From: Haliotis asinina
Lineage: Eukaryota; Mollusca; Gastropoda; Lepetellida; Haliotidae
Direction: 5' to 3'
Length of the DNA stretch: 64,000 bases
Assembly (NCBI RefSeq): GCF_037392515.1
Contig: NC_090290.1
Location: 32,013,753 to 32,077,752, forward strand
In this document: positions 10,529 to 20,745 of the stretch, one piece after another
Layout: each line of letters begins with the position of its first letter
Position numbering within the stretch: the first letter of the stretch is position 1
Program-made: the position numbers and the translations under genes
The notes under the pieces: model-generated
The model's database searches: none
The model's input: only the letters and a program-made list of their open reading frames with translations
Told to the model about the DNA's origin: nothing

Positions 10529-11825
10529 TAGTCTGGTTCATAATTATTGAGAATTTTTCTTCTTACTTTGAGCTATCCTAACACCTCAACTGATTCACAG
10601 ATACTTAAAACTAAGTAATGGTATAAGGGAGGTAACTCATCTTGGCCTACTGAGTATAGTACAATTAGAGTCACCTCCCCTGAATTTGTAGCAGACGTCA
10701 TTTTCCTCAGCACTGTCAACAATGTCTGCTGAAGATAAAAGAAGGTTGATTTTTGAGTTGTGTAATCAAGGAATTGATGATGTAAATACATTGGCAGAGA
10801 GAACAGGAACTCCTCTTTCTACTGTGTATAGGATTAGGAAGAATTATAGAGAGGGAAAGGATTTTCGGCACCAGAAAGGAGCATGGAGACCCAGAAAATT
10901 GGACTTCTGAGATCGCGTCCGGCTGGGAATTTTAGCGTCTAAAAAGCAAAGGGCAAGCATCTCCAACATCAGGTATGAAATGATAGAAAGGGGATCAACA
11001 GTTGTATCAGAATCTACAGTTAGAAGAAATTTGATTGATCTTGGATGGGAGAAAAAGACTGGAATTCCTTCTCCTCTCATGAAACAAGAACATAAAGACA
11101 GGCGTGTTGAGTGGTGTTTGGCACATGAAAACTTTGACTGGGAAAATGTGATTTTTACTGATGAAAGCTCAATATGGGTATATCCCAATAATGTGAAAAT
11201 ATGGACAAAGTCTGCGTCAGCACCGTTGTATCCACGACCTAAATACAGCCCAAAGTTTCATGTATGGGGAGGGATATCCTTATTAGGAACGACCCCGCTG
11301 TGTGTGTTTGAGGGAAATCTGACAAGTCAACGCTACACTAACATATTAGATAATTTTCTCCTTCCAAGTGCACGTGTGTTTTATGGAAATGACTGGATTT
11401 TGCAGCAAGATAATGAACCTAAACACACCGCAAAACATGCCAAGCAGTGGTTTCAGGAGAAAAATGTGACTGCATTACCATTTCCTGCATATAGTCCTGA
11501 CTTAAATCCCATTGAGAACATTTGGGGGATGATGAAGGAATGTGTGAAGCAAAAGGGGTTGACAAAAATTGAAGACATGAAGAGAGAAGTGGTCCGATAC
11601 TGGGACAGCATAACTCACGAGACACTAACCTCTCTGATAGGAAGTATGCCTACCCGTCTTAGACTGTGCCGTGAAGCTCAAGGAGACTTGATAAAATATT
11701 AAATTTTTACCTACACAACAGGAAAAGGTCAGTTCACTTTTACAATACATTCAATTTTATCTGATTTGTTCTCGTTTAATGATATGAAATGCTTTAGCTA
11801 TTCTCAATAATTTTGAACCATACTG
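10529..11825 (+). mobile_element. Tc1-type DNA transposon, near-intact (1297 bp)
   Basis: The ends are inverted repeats of about 27 bp: left TAGTCTGGTTCATAATTATT and right (reverse complement) CAGTATGGTTCAAAATTATT, both followed by GAGAA. TA dinucleotides flank both ends (10527-10528 and 11826-11827), the target duplication expected for Tc1/mariner. It carries one transposase frame interrupted by a single stop. Its length equals the copy at 45258-46331 plus exactly 223 bp, so the two copies differ in length by one deletion only. Confidence 0.93.
10722..11702 (+). pseudogene. Tc1 family transposase (DD34E), one in-frame stop
   Basis: The protein cuts and pastes its own element by binding the terminal repeats and cleaving with a metal-dependent DDE catalytic triad. 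The N-terminal 60 residues look like the paired-type helix-turn-helix (MSAEDKRRLIFELCNQG, then TGTPLSTVYRIRKN). The catalytic residues are visible: first D in FTDESS, second D in QQDNEPKH, and E in SPDLNPIEN, with 34 residues between the last two, hence DD34E. A TGA at 10908-10910 interrupts the frame after about 62 codons, and the same frame continues afterwards through MIERGSTVVSE to the end at KY. Counting through the stop, the protein would be about 326 residues, near the usual Tc1 size of ~340. CGA to TGA is the simplest origin of the stop. All catalytic residues are otherwise present. Confidence 0.92.
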
Positions 11826-11829
11826 TATA

Positions 11830-12566
11830 TCAGTGACAAATATGTGAAAAGTGTGGCACTTGAAAGTGTCGGAAATGTCCAACAAATGCAAACACTTATC
11901 AGATGTGTGAGTTCTTTCAGAGCATTATATGGACACGTTTAAACTTCTGAACGTGTCTCATGTAATTTTGGGCGACAACTCCAAATTTCAATCATCTCCG
12001 CGGCGATCTCTCTCCCCCCCCCCCCCCCCCCCCCTCTTTCTCTGTCTCTCTCTCTCTCTCTCGCTCTCGCTCTTTCTCAACTCCAAATTTCAACCATTTG
12101 CGCGCCCGTCTCTCTCTCTCCCTTTCTCTCTCTCTCTCTCTGCATGTTTCTGTCTGTCTGCTCACAGGTATATTTTTGCGTGAATAAGGATATCATATAG
12201 CCCATAATTCATGTGTCTGTCACATGCTATACAAAGCCTATGTGAGTGATCAATTTGTTAACGTGATTTACCTTTACTTCTGATTATTGATCTTTAGGAA
12301 TCTTTATGCAGTTACCGCACAGCACATGTCGATATGAATGCTGAAGGAAAAAGGACAATTCTTTTTTCTGTCTTTCAAAGGGAGGGTAAGTGGTACTGCC
12401 CCGGGAGTAGATGAAGAAACTTTGATTTTTTTCTGAATCGGCAAGAATTAGATATATTACAATTTCGATATATGTATATATAGGTCCTTATATAGCTTCA
12501 AGGTAAAAGTATTTAATGTTAAATGTTAGTGTTAATAGACGCGTACGTCTCTCAGGAAGGGGTTCC
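11830..12566. other. Low-complexity pyrimidine tract (12008-12145) and spacer
   Basis: A run of about 20 C is followed by CT and TCTC repeats, with 'caactccaaatttcaa' repeated on both sides (11978 and 12077). That pair suggests a local duplication of roughly 100 bp. No gene was recognised. Confidence 0.6.
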
Positions 12567-12572
12567 TTTATT
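12567..12572 (-). terminator. Poly(A) signal AATAAA for the Asn/Gln-rich gene
   Basis: The minus-strand hexamer AATAAA (in 'gatgaataaagg') lies 433 bp past the stop codon of the gene ending at 13005. It is the best candidate for that transcript's 3' end and would place the 69-codon frame at 12784-12993 inside the 3' untranslated region. Confidence 0.5.
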
Positions 12573-12783
12573 CATCGGACAAACCTTTCAAAATCGCACA
12601 CAAACACAATAAATACAAGACGACACTTCTCCATAGACGTTATTTTATATACAAACAAGTATCCATGGGAAGTGCATCTAGACAACAGGGCTGCATAGAG
12701 TTCGTGTCTCACTAGTACCGAGCGGATTTTGTGATGGTCAGGATACTTGGGTGGACATAAAACGTCACCGATTTGGTGGCGCG

Positions 12784-12993
12784 TTATGACTTAGTGTCAT
12801 CACAAATGGCTAGTCCGTGCTTGGTTCCACGGTTGGTGACTAAAGTTAAAACCACTTCGTCTTCACAGTTTATTTCGTCACGTGATGTGTATTCGTATGA
12901 CTCTACTTTGCGCAGAATATAGCCACAGGTATCAATCAGACCCTTGTTTCTCGAGGAACATGAAGGTAACATTGCCGTAAGGAGGAGTAGCAT
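12784..12993 (-). CDS. Small open frame, 69 aa, hydrophobic N-terminus (doubtful)
   Basis: The ATG lies 11 nt beyond the stop codon of the large Asn/Gln-rich frame, on the same strand. The product begins MLLLLTAMLPSCSS, which could be a short signal peptide. It then has cysteines in CGYIL, INCEDE and AICDD, with a VVLTLVTNRGTKHG stretch that looks strand-like. There is no splice acceptor before it and no promoter of its own. It may be a chance frame in the 3' untranslated region, a downstream cistron, or an alternative last exon. I recognise no family with confidence. Confidence 0.25.
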   Translation of the reverse strand: MLLLLTAMLPSCSSRNKGLIDTCGYILRKVESYEYTSRDEINCEDEVVLTLVTNRGTKHGLAICDDTKS

Positions 12994-13004
12994 CCGAGAC
13001 TTAA

Positions 13005-16000
13005 CTATACAGTCAGTTGATTCAATTCCATCCGGTCCATTGGTGTTAGATTCGGTTCATTCGTAAGGACATTTCTGATGAAAGCATCTCGCTGAAAATC
13101 TGGAGCATCCATCATATCGGCCATATGAAGATTATCTCTCCACGACAACCTGTTGTCTGGGGTCCATTGAGACATCGCCATTGGTGCACTGCCGGGCTGT
13201 CCATTTGATTGAAGCATGGGAGGTTGGTGAGGAGATGGGAGGTTAGGTGGGGGCTGGTGGAGAGGTGGGAGGTTTAGTTGAGGGTGGTTCTGAGGTGGGA
13301 GGTCAAAAGGAGGCTGACTCGCTGGTTGGGAATCCTTTGGCTGAGGGTACATTGGCAGCTGGTTCATGGGATCAATGCTCATAGCTTGAGAGTTTATTTG
13401 TACATAGTTAATGTGTTGTGGGTTTACGGGATTTTGGTTAACATTTTGTAAGTTCATTTGGTGATAGTTTATAGAATTGGAATTTAGGGTTTTTGGATAT
13501 GAGTTCATTGGAGACTGATGGCTAGGTAGAAAGTTCATGTGTGGTGGGTTCATAGATTGTGAATTAAAGGTTTGTTGGTTTCCAGATTGAGAGTTCAGGA
13601 AATCTTGGTTTATTCGAAATGACGTCATTGGTGAATTCATGTTAGGGAGTAAATTCATATGTGGCGGATTCATTGATTGAGAATTAATGGTTTGTTGGTT
13701 CGCCAATTGTAAACTTAGAGAATTCTGGTTCATTGGAAATGAGTTCATTGGTAAATTGTTGTGAGACTGTGAATTGATATTCACTTTGTTAACCAATTTT
13801 GAGTTGGGCTGTTGGTTCCCTGATTGTGAGTTCATGGCATTTTGGCTTATTGGATATGCTGGTATTGGGACTTGGTTTTTAGGTAGTAAATTTACATGTG
13901 GTGGATTCATAGACTGTGAATTAATGAGTTGTTGGTTCCCTGATTGTGGGCTGGTGGGATTTTGATTCATTGGAAATGAGATCATTGGTAGGTTGTTGTT
14001 AGGCAGTAAATTTATATGTGGTGGATTCATAGCTTGTGAATTTATGGGTTGCTGGTTCCCAGATTGTACGTTCAAAGAATTATGCTGTAATGAAAATGAG
14101 TGCACTGTTGATTGGTCTTTAAGTGGTGAGTTCATATCGGGTTGATTCAAAGATATTGATGTCATCTGTGGTTGATTAAATGGTTGCAAATTATTAGATG
14201 GTTGATTATGCTGATACACATTCACTGATTCTTTTCCACTGAGTTGTGAATTAATTGGTGGGAAGTCAACAGGATGTGAATTCGTTTGTGGCTGATTAAA
14301 CGGTTGTGAATTACTGGATGGTTGATCAGTCTGATATAGGTTCGGTGGTGATTTGTAACTAAGTTTAGAATTCATTGGTGAAAAGTCAATATGTCTTGAG
14401 TTCGTTTGTTCTTGATTCACAGGTTGTGACTTTTGACTAAATGGCTCTGAATTACTTGATGGTTGCTTACTCTGATAAACATTTATTGGTTCTTTGCCAC
14501 TGACTCGTGAACTCACTGGTGGAAGGTTAACAGGTTGTGAGTTCGTTTGTTGTTGATTTACTGATAGTGTGTTTATCTGTGGCTGATTAAAGTTTTGTGA
14601 ATTACTTGATGATTGCTTAATCTGATAAGCATTCACTGATTTTTTGTCGCTGCGTTGTGAATTCATTGGCGGAAGGTCAACAGGTTGTGATTTTGTTTGT
14701 GGTTGATTGAACGGTTGTGAATTACTGGATGGTTGATGAACCTGATATACGTTCGTTGGTGATGTGTGACTAAGTTGGGAATGTGTTGGTGAAATGTCAA
14801 TAGGTTGTGGGTTCGTTTGTTGTTGATTCACAGTTGTCATTATCTGTGCTTGATTAAATGGTTGTGAATTACTAGGTGGTTGCTTACTCTGAGTCAGTTG
14901 TGAATTCATTGGTGGGAGGTCAACAGGTTGGGAGTTCGTTTGTGGTTGATTGAATGGTTGTGAATTACCTGATTGTAGATTAATCTTATATACGTTCAAT
15001 GACGTTTTGTCATTAGGTAGTGAATTCAATGGGAATGGGTCCATAGTTTGCGAGTTCGTTGGTTGTTGACTCATAGGCAGTGTGCTCATCTGTGGTTGGT
15101 TGAACTGTTGGTTGGTTGGTTGGTTAATTTGATATACATTTGCTGGACTTTTGTTAATGATCATTTCTGGTTGTTTAACATATTGTGCAGTGATGAGTTT
15201 TTGGTTTGTGGATTGGGGGTTTGCATGTAGCTGTATAGGAGCTTGGCTTTTCGTAGACGATTGTGACTGCTTTTCTGAATACGAGTTCACGGGTGCTCGG
15301 TTCATAGATTGTGAAATTATTACTTGTTGCTTCGAAAAATACGGAGACACGCGTAGAGGTTCCGACTTTGAATCTCCTAGTGTAGTCCTAGAAACTGGCT
15401 TATGGAATGCAGTATGCACTGGATCACCTAGAGGATTTTGATTACGAGTCTGATAACTTTGCTGATCAGAAGGTTGGGGCATTGGTCTGACATTAAGTGT
15501 ATTTTCTACTTTAGGCAACGGATTCGAGTCATGTGTGGTTGATGCATGCCCACTGGTCTGGGCTATGAATTCAGAAAGAGCATTCACCATTTTCATTGAG
15601 TTTCTTGCTTCTGCTGAAATATGGCTATGTGAACTGCCTGCGCCTGTATCAGTGCGAGGTACATTTCTACCAGCTATTTTCATTGTAGGGCCTGTTGCAA
15701 TTGTATGCCATGTATCGTGTGCACTATTACTAGCGTGTTGATTATATGAGTTGTAGGCCCCTGATGCTACTTGACCTCCTTGATACCCCTGTCTTGCACC
15801 TCCTCCAGTTCCTTGAATGCCTTGATTCACTTGAATTGCGCCACCTCCTTGGTCGCTTTGACTCCCTCCACCGTGACTTGTCTGACTGTTATGGCCCTTG
15901 TAGACTCCTTGACTTGCCACACTTCCATGACCACTAACACGTGGTACAACTACGTTTGGGGCAGTTCCGTCTGAAAAACATCAAAGTGGAGGTGAAATAC

Positions 16001-16151
16001 AGATACGTTTAGTTCACAGACAACTTACTACATCGTTAATCTCACTGGTGACTTTCATTACTATTGTGTTATTACTAGGATTGTACACCTCAGCCAATAC
16101 ATCATCAGAATATCCATTACAATATAGGAGAGCTCGTGTCATCTCAGCCAT
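13005..16151 (-). CDS. Asn/Gln/Ser/Pro-rich repeat protein, ~1023 aa, two exons
   Basis: Exon 2 is an uninterrupted frame (15970-13005) following the acceptor 'gatgtttttcag'. It needs a phase-1 donor. Exon 1 (16151-16046), starting MAEMTRALLYCNGYSDDV, ends in ACC-A before a GTGAGA donor. That gives a 75 nt intron, restores frame (codon AAC) and totals 1024 codons. A stronger-looking GTAAGT 17 nt further on is out of phase. No signal peptide or membrane segment is visible. Order of regions: Gly/Gln-rich head (~40-110); a segment with some helix-forming residues (~150-190); imperfect 40-50 residue repeats built on NVYQ, QPSSNSQPFNQPQTNSQPVD and PPMNSQL (~310-660); a second repeat type built on NPPHMNLLPN, FPMNQN and SGNQQ (~670-880); Pro-rich linker (~920-955); and a non-repetitive C-terminus rich in charged residues (~957-1023). 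Likely disordered, possibly a scaffold or secreted-matrix-type low-complexity protein by analogy. Function unknown. TATA box at 16185-16192. Confidence 0.72.
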
Positions 16152-16184
16152 TTATTCCGGTGAACTGACCTCCGGTAGGGTGCG

Positions 16185-16192
16185 TATTTATA
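16185..16192 (-). promoter_or_regulatory. TATA box (TATAAATA)
   Basis: On the minus strand TATAAATA lies 34 bp before the proposed ATG at 16151. With usual TATA-to-start spacing the 5' leader would be only about 10 nt. The head-to-head EGF genes show the same short TATA-to-ATG arrangement, which makes this reading more credible. Confidence 0.55.
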
Positions 16193-16249
16193 GGAATTTG
16201 AGTGAACATTGAATACTTAGATCCACATTACCTCAGTTCATCTAGCTGT

Positions 16250-16440
16250 CAAATTTGTATCTGTGAGGATGTGCTGGCAATGTAAGTGTTTGGGTCACTG
16301 CGCCTTATAGGCAGCATGACTGTAGCCCCCAGGCGAGTAGAAAAGGGATTGAAAATTACAATAGTGTCCTGTGACCGGGGATAATAATGTATGTAGCACC
16401 ACGAGCAGGCAATGTGCCTGGATATGGGCTCCATATAAAC
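16250..16440 (+). repeat. Dispersed repeat with 'gcctggatatgggctccatataaa' end, copy 1
   Basis: The 3' part ('gcaatgtgcctggatatgggctccatataaacg') matches 49998-50045 ('gcaatagttgcatggatatgggcgctatgtaaatag'). Ends of this kind, resembling 'gatatgggcgctatataaata', are common retroposon tails in invertebrates. Both copies are strongly diverged. Confidence 0.45.
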
Positions 16441-17935
16441 GAACCATTACAAATGACCATAGATTTTGTTTGATAAAGTAGTGGCCATCACCGCTAGAAC
16501 TTTTAACAACATTTGATCTCAAAGCACATAAAGCACATAAGTTTCCTATTTTCAAAAAATTAGTAACTTTCGGTTCAAATTATTATAAACAAAACCAATG
16601 TCAATGTTACATCACCGATTGGGCGAATAGGAACGATCATGGCAACGGCGGTTAACAAACAGTGATTCCGATATGTGCAATCCTTTTGATAGATCCAACT
16701 ATTTTCTCTGGAATTAGCCGCAAGGTGTGATTAAGTAAATGTTATTGCCTTTGTACAGAAATTATCATATTTAGCGAGTTTATTTTGATTTTGTTAGATA
16801 AACCTTCCAACAGCCCTAGTTGACAGAGGTAGAGGACGAGAAAGGGCGTGGCCAAACTCATGGTTGTTCTAAGTGACAAGACACGAAGTATGTTTGAAAA
16901 CACGAGTTCACAGGCAGAATCTGAACACATATACATTGAAAGAAAACGACTCAATACCTAAATAATACAGATCACGAAACAATATCACAATATTTGTAAC
17001 TGTACCCACTCTTGATGAAAGCGGAAGCACGTACACGGCATGGCATACACATAGAGGTAAAATATACACAAGTTGGGAAACGACCATTGATACATTATTC
17101 TAAATTGATTCAAATTCCCGTAAGATCCATACCATACACCACAATTAACCTTTCAATCATCTCCAGTTATTTACTGTTAGTTGTGTTCAATAGCAGTTGT
17201 CATTTGTTGCTTGTGTTGTAGTATGTTTCCCCTCAGTATAGCCGCCGGTGCCTATGTCTATATTTTTTTCAAATCCAAAGTCAATGATTTTCGCGGTCGA
17301 TTTTTTTCCAAGAATGTTCTGTCACGGGGAGATATTGTAAAATGTTAGTGTGTCGTAACAATACCATTATATCGTTCTGTGTATATCGTCACAAGAAGGA
17401 TATTTTTGATGATAGAAGATGTAATGAATGAAATCTTTTTCCTTTCGCAGAAACGAACGAAACCGGAGCTAGTGTTGGAGTGTAACGTAAATTGATTTCA
17501 TAAACATTTAGTGACTACTTAAAAAAATATCATCTGTGTGAATGCTTTTCACTCAAAATAAGTATGTAGTTTAGATATAAAAACAGTTAAACAGCACTTT
17601 TGGTCACGAAGCTGAGCAAAATTTAAATAATTCTGTTACCTCAAAAAGCAGGGCTTTCATTGTTTAGTTCTACGTACTGTACTGCGTGTAATTTTTCATA
17701 TCGGATTGTTTGACTTGTGTACATATTTATGAAAAAGATCATGTCATGCTACAGTATTCCAAACACGAAGCACCAGTGCATGAAGTAATATAAAATTATC
17801 ATAGCAGAATAATTTTGTTGAAGTGATGTTGCGAATATAGAATATCAAAACTACAAGTGACAGATAATTAATTGTTGAGCAGGAGATGCAACCTGTGTTA
17901 GTCTGAGGCATCAAGGTAGTCATGTTAGGTGGGAC
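16441..17935. other. No supported gene
   Basis: AT-rich, with only short frames and no recognised repeat apart from the fragment that follows. Confidence 0.45.
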
Positions 17936-17998
17936 CAGGGACAAATATTTATAGTCACATCGGCAATATTGAAGCAATACCGTGACAAGAACAAGTAA
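17936..17998 (-). repeat. Short fragment of an abalone-type repeat
   Basis: The stretch 'gtcacatcggcaatattgaagcaataccgtgacaagaacaa' resembles 33795-33835 ('gtcacatcggcaatgtttcggccatattgtaacga'). Both look like pieces of one interspersed family. Confidence 0.5.
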
Positions 17999-18553
17999 TA
18001 ACGAGAAGTAATTATAGAAGGAATGAATATAAGAAACTAAATCCCTGTCGACGAAGAACAGTAAAACCACTAGTAAACATCAGTGTTATCCATTTAAGAC
18101 TAGTACAAAATCTAAAACAGTTTAACTATAGAGGACAATACAACATAAAAATGGGCTATAGATTGCCAACAACTGAAGGTAGATCACCATACTAGGGACC
18201 ACGGGGACTTACAGTACCTTTTCTACCAGCATGGACGCTAATTGGATTTACATCATCCCCTCAGCCATTAGTAATTTAGACACATCTAGCTAAAAAAATA
18301 AAAATACACATATGCTACGATTAAAAGCAGTGGAAAGTTTTAATTTACTGTGAATGATTTGGGGCTTACGTACTCTCTCAGGACAATAACTTTACAGTAC
18401 TTTAACTAAGTTTTTACTAATTCAAACTTCCGATAGTAAAATATTTATCTATTTACAAATCCGTTAGCAAATCTAATTCTTTCAAGAATGAAATAATCAA
18501 TTGAGGACTATTATGGGTAAAAAGATCCGTCAAAGTTAAAATACTTATCCCTT
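17999..18553. other. Spacer or 5' region of the Penelope-like element
   Basis: No gene. Part of this may belong to the 5' side of the element that follows, whose left boundary I could not fix. Confidence 0.35.
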
Positions 18554-20640
18554 GTGATGTTACAGAATATGAGGCCTGTTTACTTTCACCAGGAACCAAG
18601 AAGGTTGACCAAGAAGACTCGAAATGACAACCAGCTTACATTCCTTCTGAGATGCCGGGATAAGAAACTAGTCCCTAAAGGCCTGCAATTGAAAACCTCC
18701 CTCCGACGGTCAACACCAGCTATTGCTAAGATCCTGCATGAAGCCAGCAGCAAGATACTGAAACACCAGATAAGCAACCTGAGGCAAGACAGGAGTCACA
18801 CAGCTAGTAGACAAGACCCTGAAAGACCCCATACCTTACAAACCTCTATAGAAAGATCCTACTGCCAAACTAGAGATACAGTCAAAGAAAACTCTGAAGA
18901 CCCTCCATACCAACAGAGAAATCAGTGATTCCATATTCAACCACCTCCATCCCAACAACTCCCAACAGCCATTTGCCCGTGTCACCGTCAAAATACATAA
19001 GAACCCTGTAAAGACTAGAATCCTTGTGTGCTCTAGAGGATCCGTCTACTACAACACGGCCCAACATCTATCCCGCATCCTAGCCCCACTGGGTAAATCT
19101 GGCAGCTCCTTTGTGAAAGAATTGGCATCCCTGGTACAGCAACTGAGAAACACCAGTGACACAAAAAAAGTTAGTCAGCTACGACGTGGTAGACCTATTT
19201 ACCAATATACCCATCAATATACCCATTCACATCCTATCTACTAGACTGGAAACATCTATACCAGACCTAGGCACCAAACTCACAACCCAAAGCATCGTCG
19301 ACCTCGTAAGTAAATGCTTCGAGACTTCATATTTCAACTGGAATGGCCAATTCTACCAACAGATCCATGGATTGCCAATTGGATCCCTTCTATCACCACT
19401 ACTGACAGAAATATACATATGCCTTTGAGGAAACTGCCTTGAAAATTGCACCATTCACACCAAAGTATTGCTTCCGCAAAATAGATGATGTCCTAGCCCT
19501 CCTGGACGACAACCAAGATCCAGAGGCCCTGCTGCAACACTTGAATTCCCAACACCCAAAAATTTAGTTCACAATGGAAGAAGAGACACACCACCAGCTT
19601 CCCTTCCTGGACATTCTTCTCCACCGACCCCAACAATCCATACCCACCAGTGTTTACCGTAAACCAACACATACGGATCAGTATATTCATCACCAGTCCA
19701 AGCATTACCTCCCAGATCAAGAAAAGCATAGTAGCTACCCTGGCACGTAGAGCAAAAGCGGTCTGCAGTCCAGACAGCGAATTTAAGCACCTGAAATCAA
19801 CCTTCCAAGACCTTAACGAGTACCCACCCCATCTAATCAGCAACACCATCACCAAAACCCTGAAAGAAACTCCTAAGTGAGCTAAACCAGAACCTTCCCC
19901 CATCAGAATTAACATACCATACCATGGCCAGATAAGTCATCGCATCAGCCGTCTCATGAAGACAACAACAGGAATAGGCGTGACCTTCCGTAGCGATACC
20001 AACCTGAAAACACTACTATCAGCTAATGGACGCAGGCCAACAACACCTAAATGCAACAATCCAGCAGGTTGCATCTACCAGATCCAATGTAGCTGTAAAC
20101 AGACATATATTGGAGAAACTGGTCGACCACTGGCTGTCAGGTTAAAAGAACACAAAACATCAGTTCAAACTTTGGATCAGAAGTCTGCTGTAAGTGAACA
20201 CATCATGCACAACCCCAATCACAAGATTGTTTGGGACAACGCCAGGACATTAGTTAGGAACGCCAATGACTTCAAAAGACGGAAGCTCCTAGAAGTCATT
20301 GCAATCAAGCGGAACAAGCCCTCAATCAACAGAAACGGTGGTGTTTACCTACCCAATGCAGGGAACCACCTTATCCTCAGTGACTAACCTTTATCCAAAC
20401 ATCTTTACCCGTAACTCGTTAATCTAATCAATGCAAGCCTGCACGCCAATCAATCGAAGCCTGTACATCAATTAATAGAAACCTGTATATCTTGTTACCC
20501 ATTGTCATCTGTCTACTGTTATGTGTATATATACTACATCCGTTTAGTTTTACCCTCACTTCACCTGACGAAGAGACTAGGAACTGTCTCGAAACGTTGT
20601 GACCTTGTATAATAAAGAAGTTGAACCATAAAGCATTTTT
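18554..20640 (+). mobile_element. Penelope-like retroelement, decayed
   Basis: Penelope-like elements encode a reverse transcriptase fused to a GIY-YIG endonuclease. Visible in order: an N-terminal part (QLTFLLRCRDKK, then GLQLKT, ILHEASSKIL; 18630-18790); RT motif A (VSYDVVDLFTNIPI, ~19170-19210); motif B (HGLPIGSLLSP, ~19365-19395); a motif C-like KIDDVLAL (~19478-19500) in place of the usual YVDD; LPFLDILLHR (~19600-19630) and VYRKPTHTDQY (~19650-19685); then an endonuclease segment (20064-20150) with CIYQIQCSCKQTYIGETGRP and R.KEHK, the last part of an intact 143-codon frame (19956-20387). The coding region is spread over all three frames with several frameshifts and stops, so it is inactive. 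The 3' end carries a hammerhead-like core and an AATAAAG before 20640. Confidence 0.9.
20565..20596 (+). ncRNA. Hammerhead-ribozyme-like core of the Penelope-like element
   Basis: The segment reads CTGACGA (20565-20571), stem strand GAGAC (20573-20577), loop TAGGAACT (20578-20585), complementary strand GTCTC (20586-20590) and then GAAAC (20591-20595). This is the CUGANGA - stem II - GAAA core arrangement of hammerhead ribozymes, which Penelope-like elements are known to carry. I cannot identify a convincing stem III and cleavage site, so self-cleavage is not established. Confidence 0.6.
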
Positions 20641-20644
20641 AGTT

Positions 20645-20745
20645 TGGTGTACCCTCGATGGTTTTTTTTATGTTCAAACACCGAGGGTGCATCAACCCAT
20701 TGTCCCCACGTGACCAGTGAACAACATATCATATGATGGACGGCA
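20645..20745 (+). repeat. Dispersed hairpin-type repeat, copy 2
   Basis: ACCCTCGATGG (20651) can pair with CACCGAGGGT (20680-20689). This is followed by 'gcatcaacccattgtccccacgtgaccagtgaacaac', matching 1190-1245. It begins within a few bases of the 3' end of the Penelope-like element. Confidence 0.65.

Noticed and set aside
12784-12993. Chemokine-like protein
   Set aside because: Cysteine spacing only loosely fits, the family is not known outside vertebrates, and the frame lies in a likely 3' untranslated region. Kept only as an unassigned small frame.
16023-16028. GTAAGT donor for exon 1 of the repeat-protein gene
   Set aside because: It is a better consensus than the GTGAGA chosen, but it gives phase 0, runs into an early stop after the 15970 acceptor, and leaves an intron of only 58 nt. 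The GTGAGA donor restores the frame.
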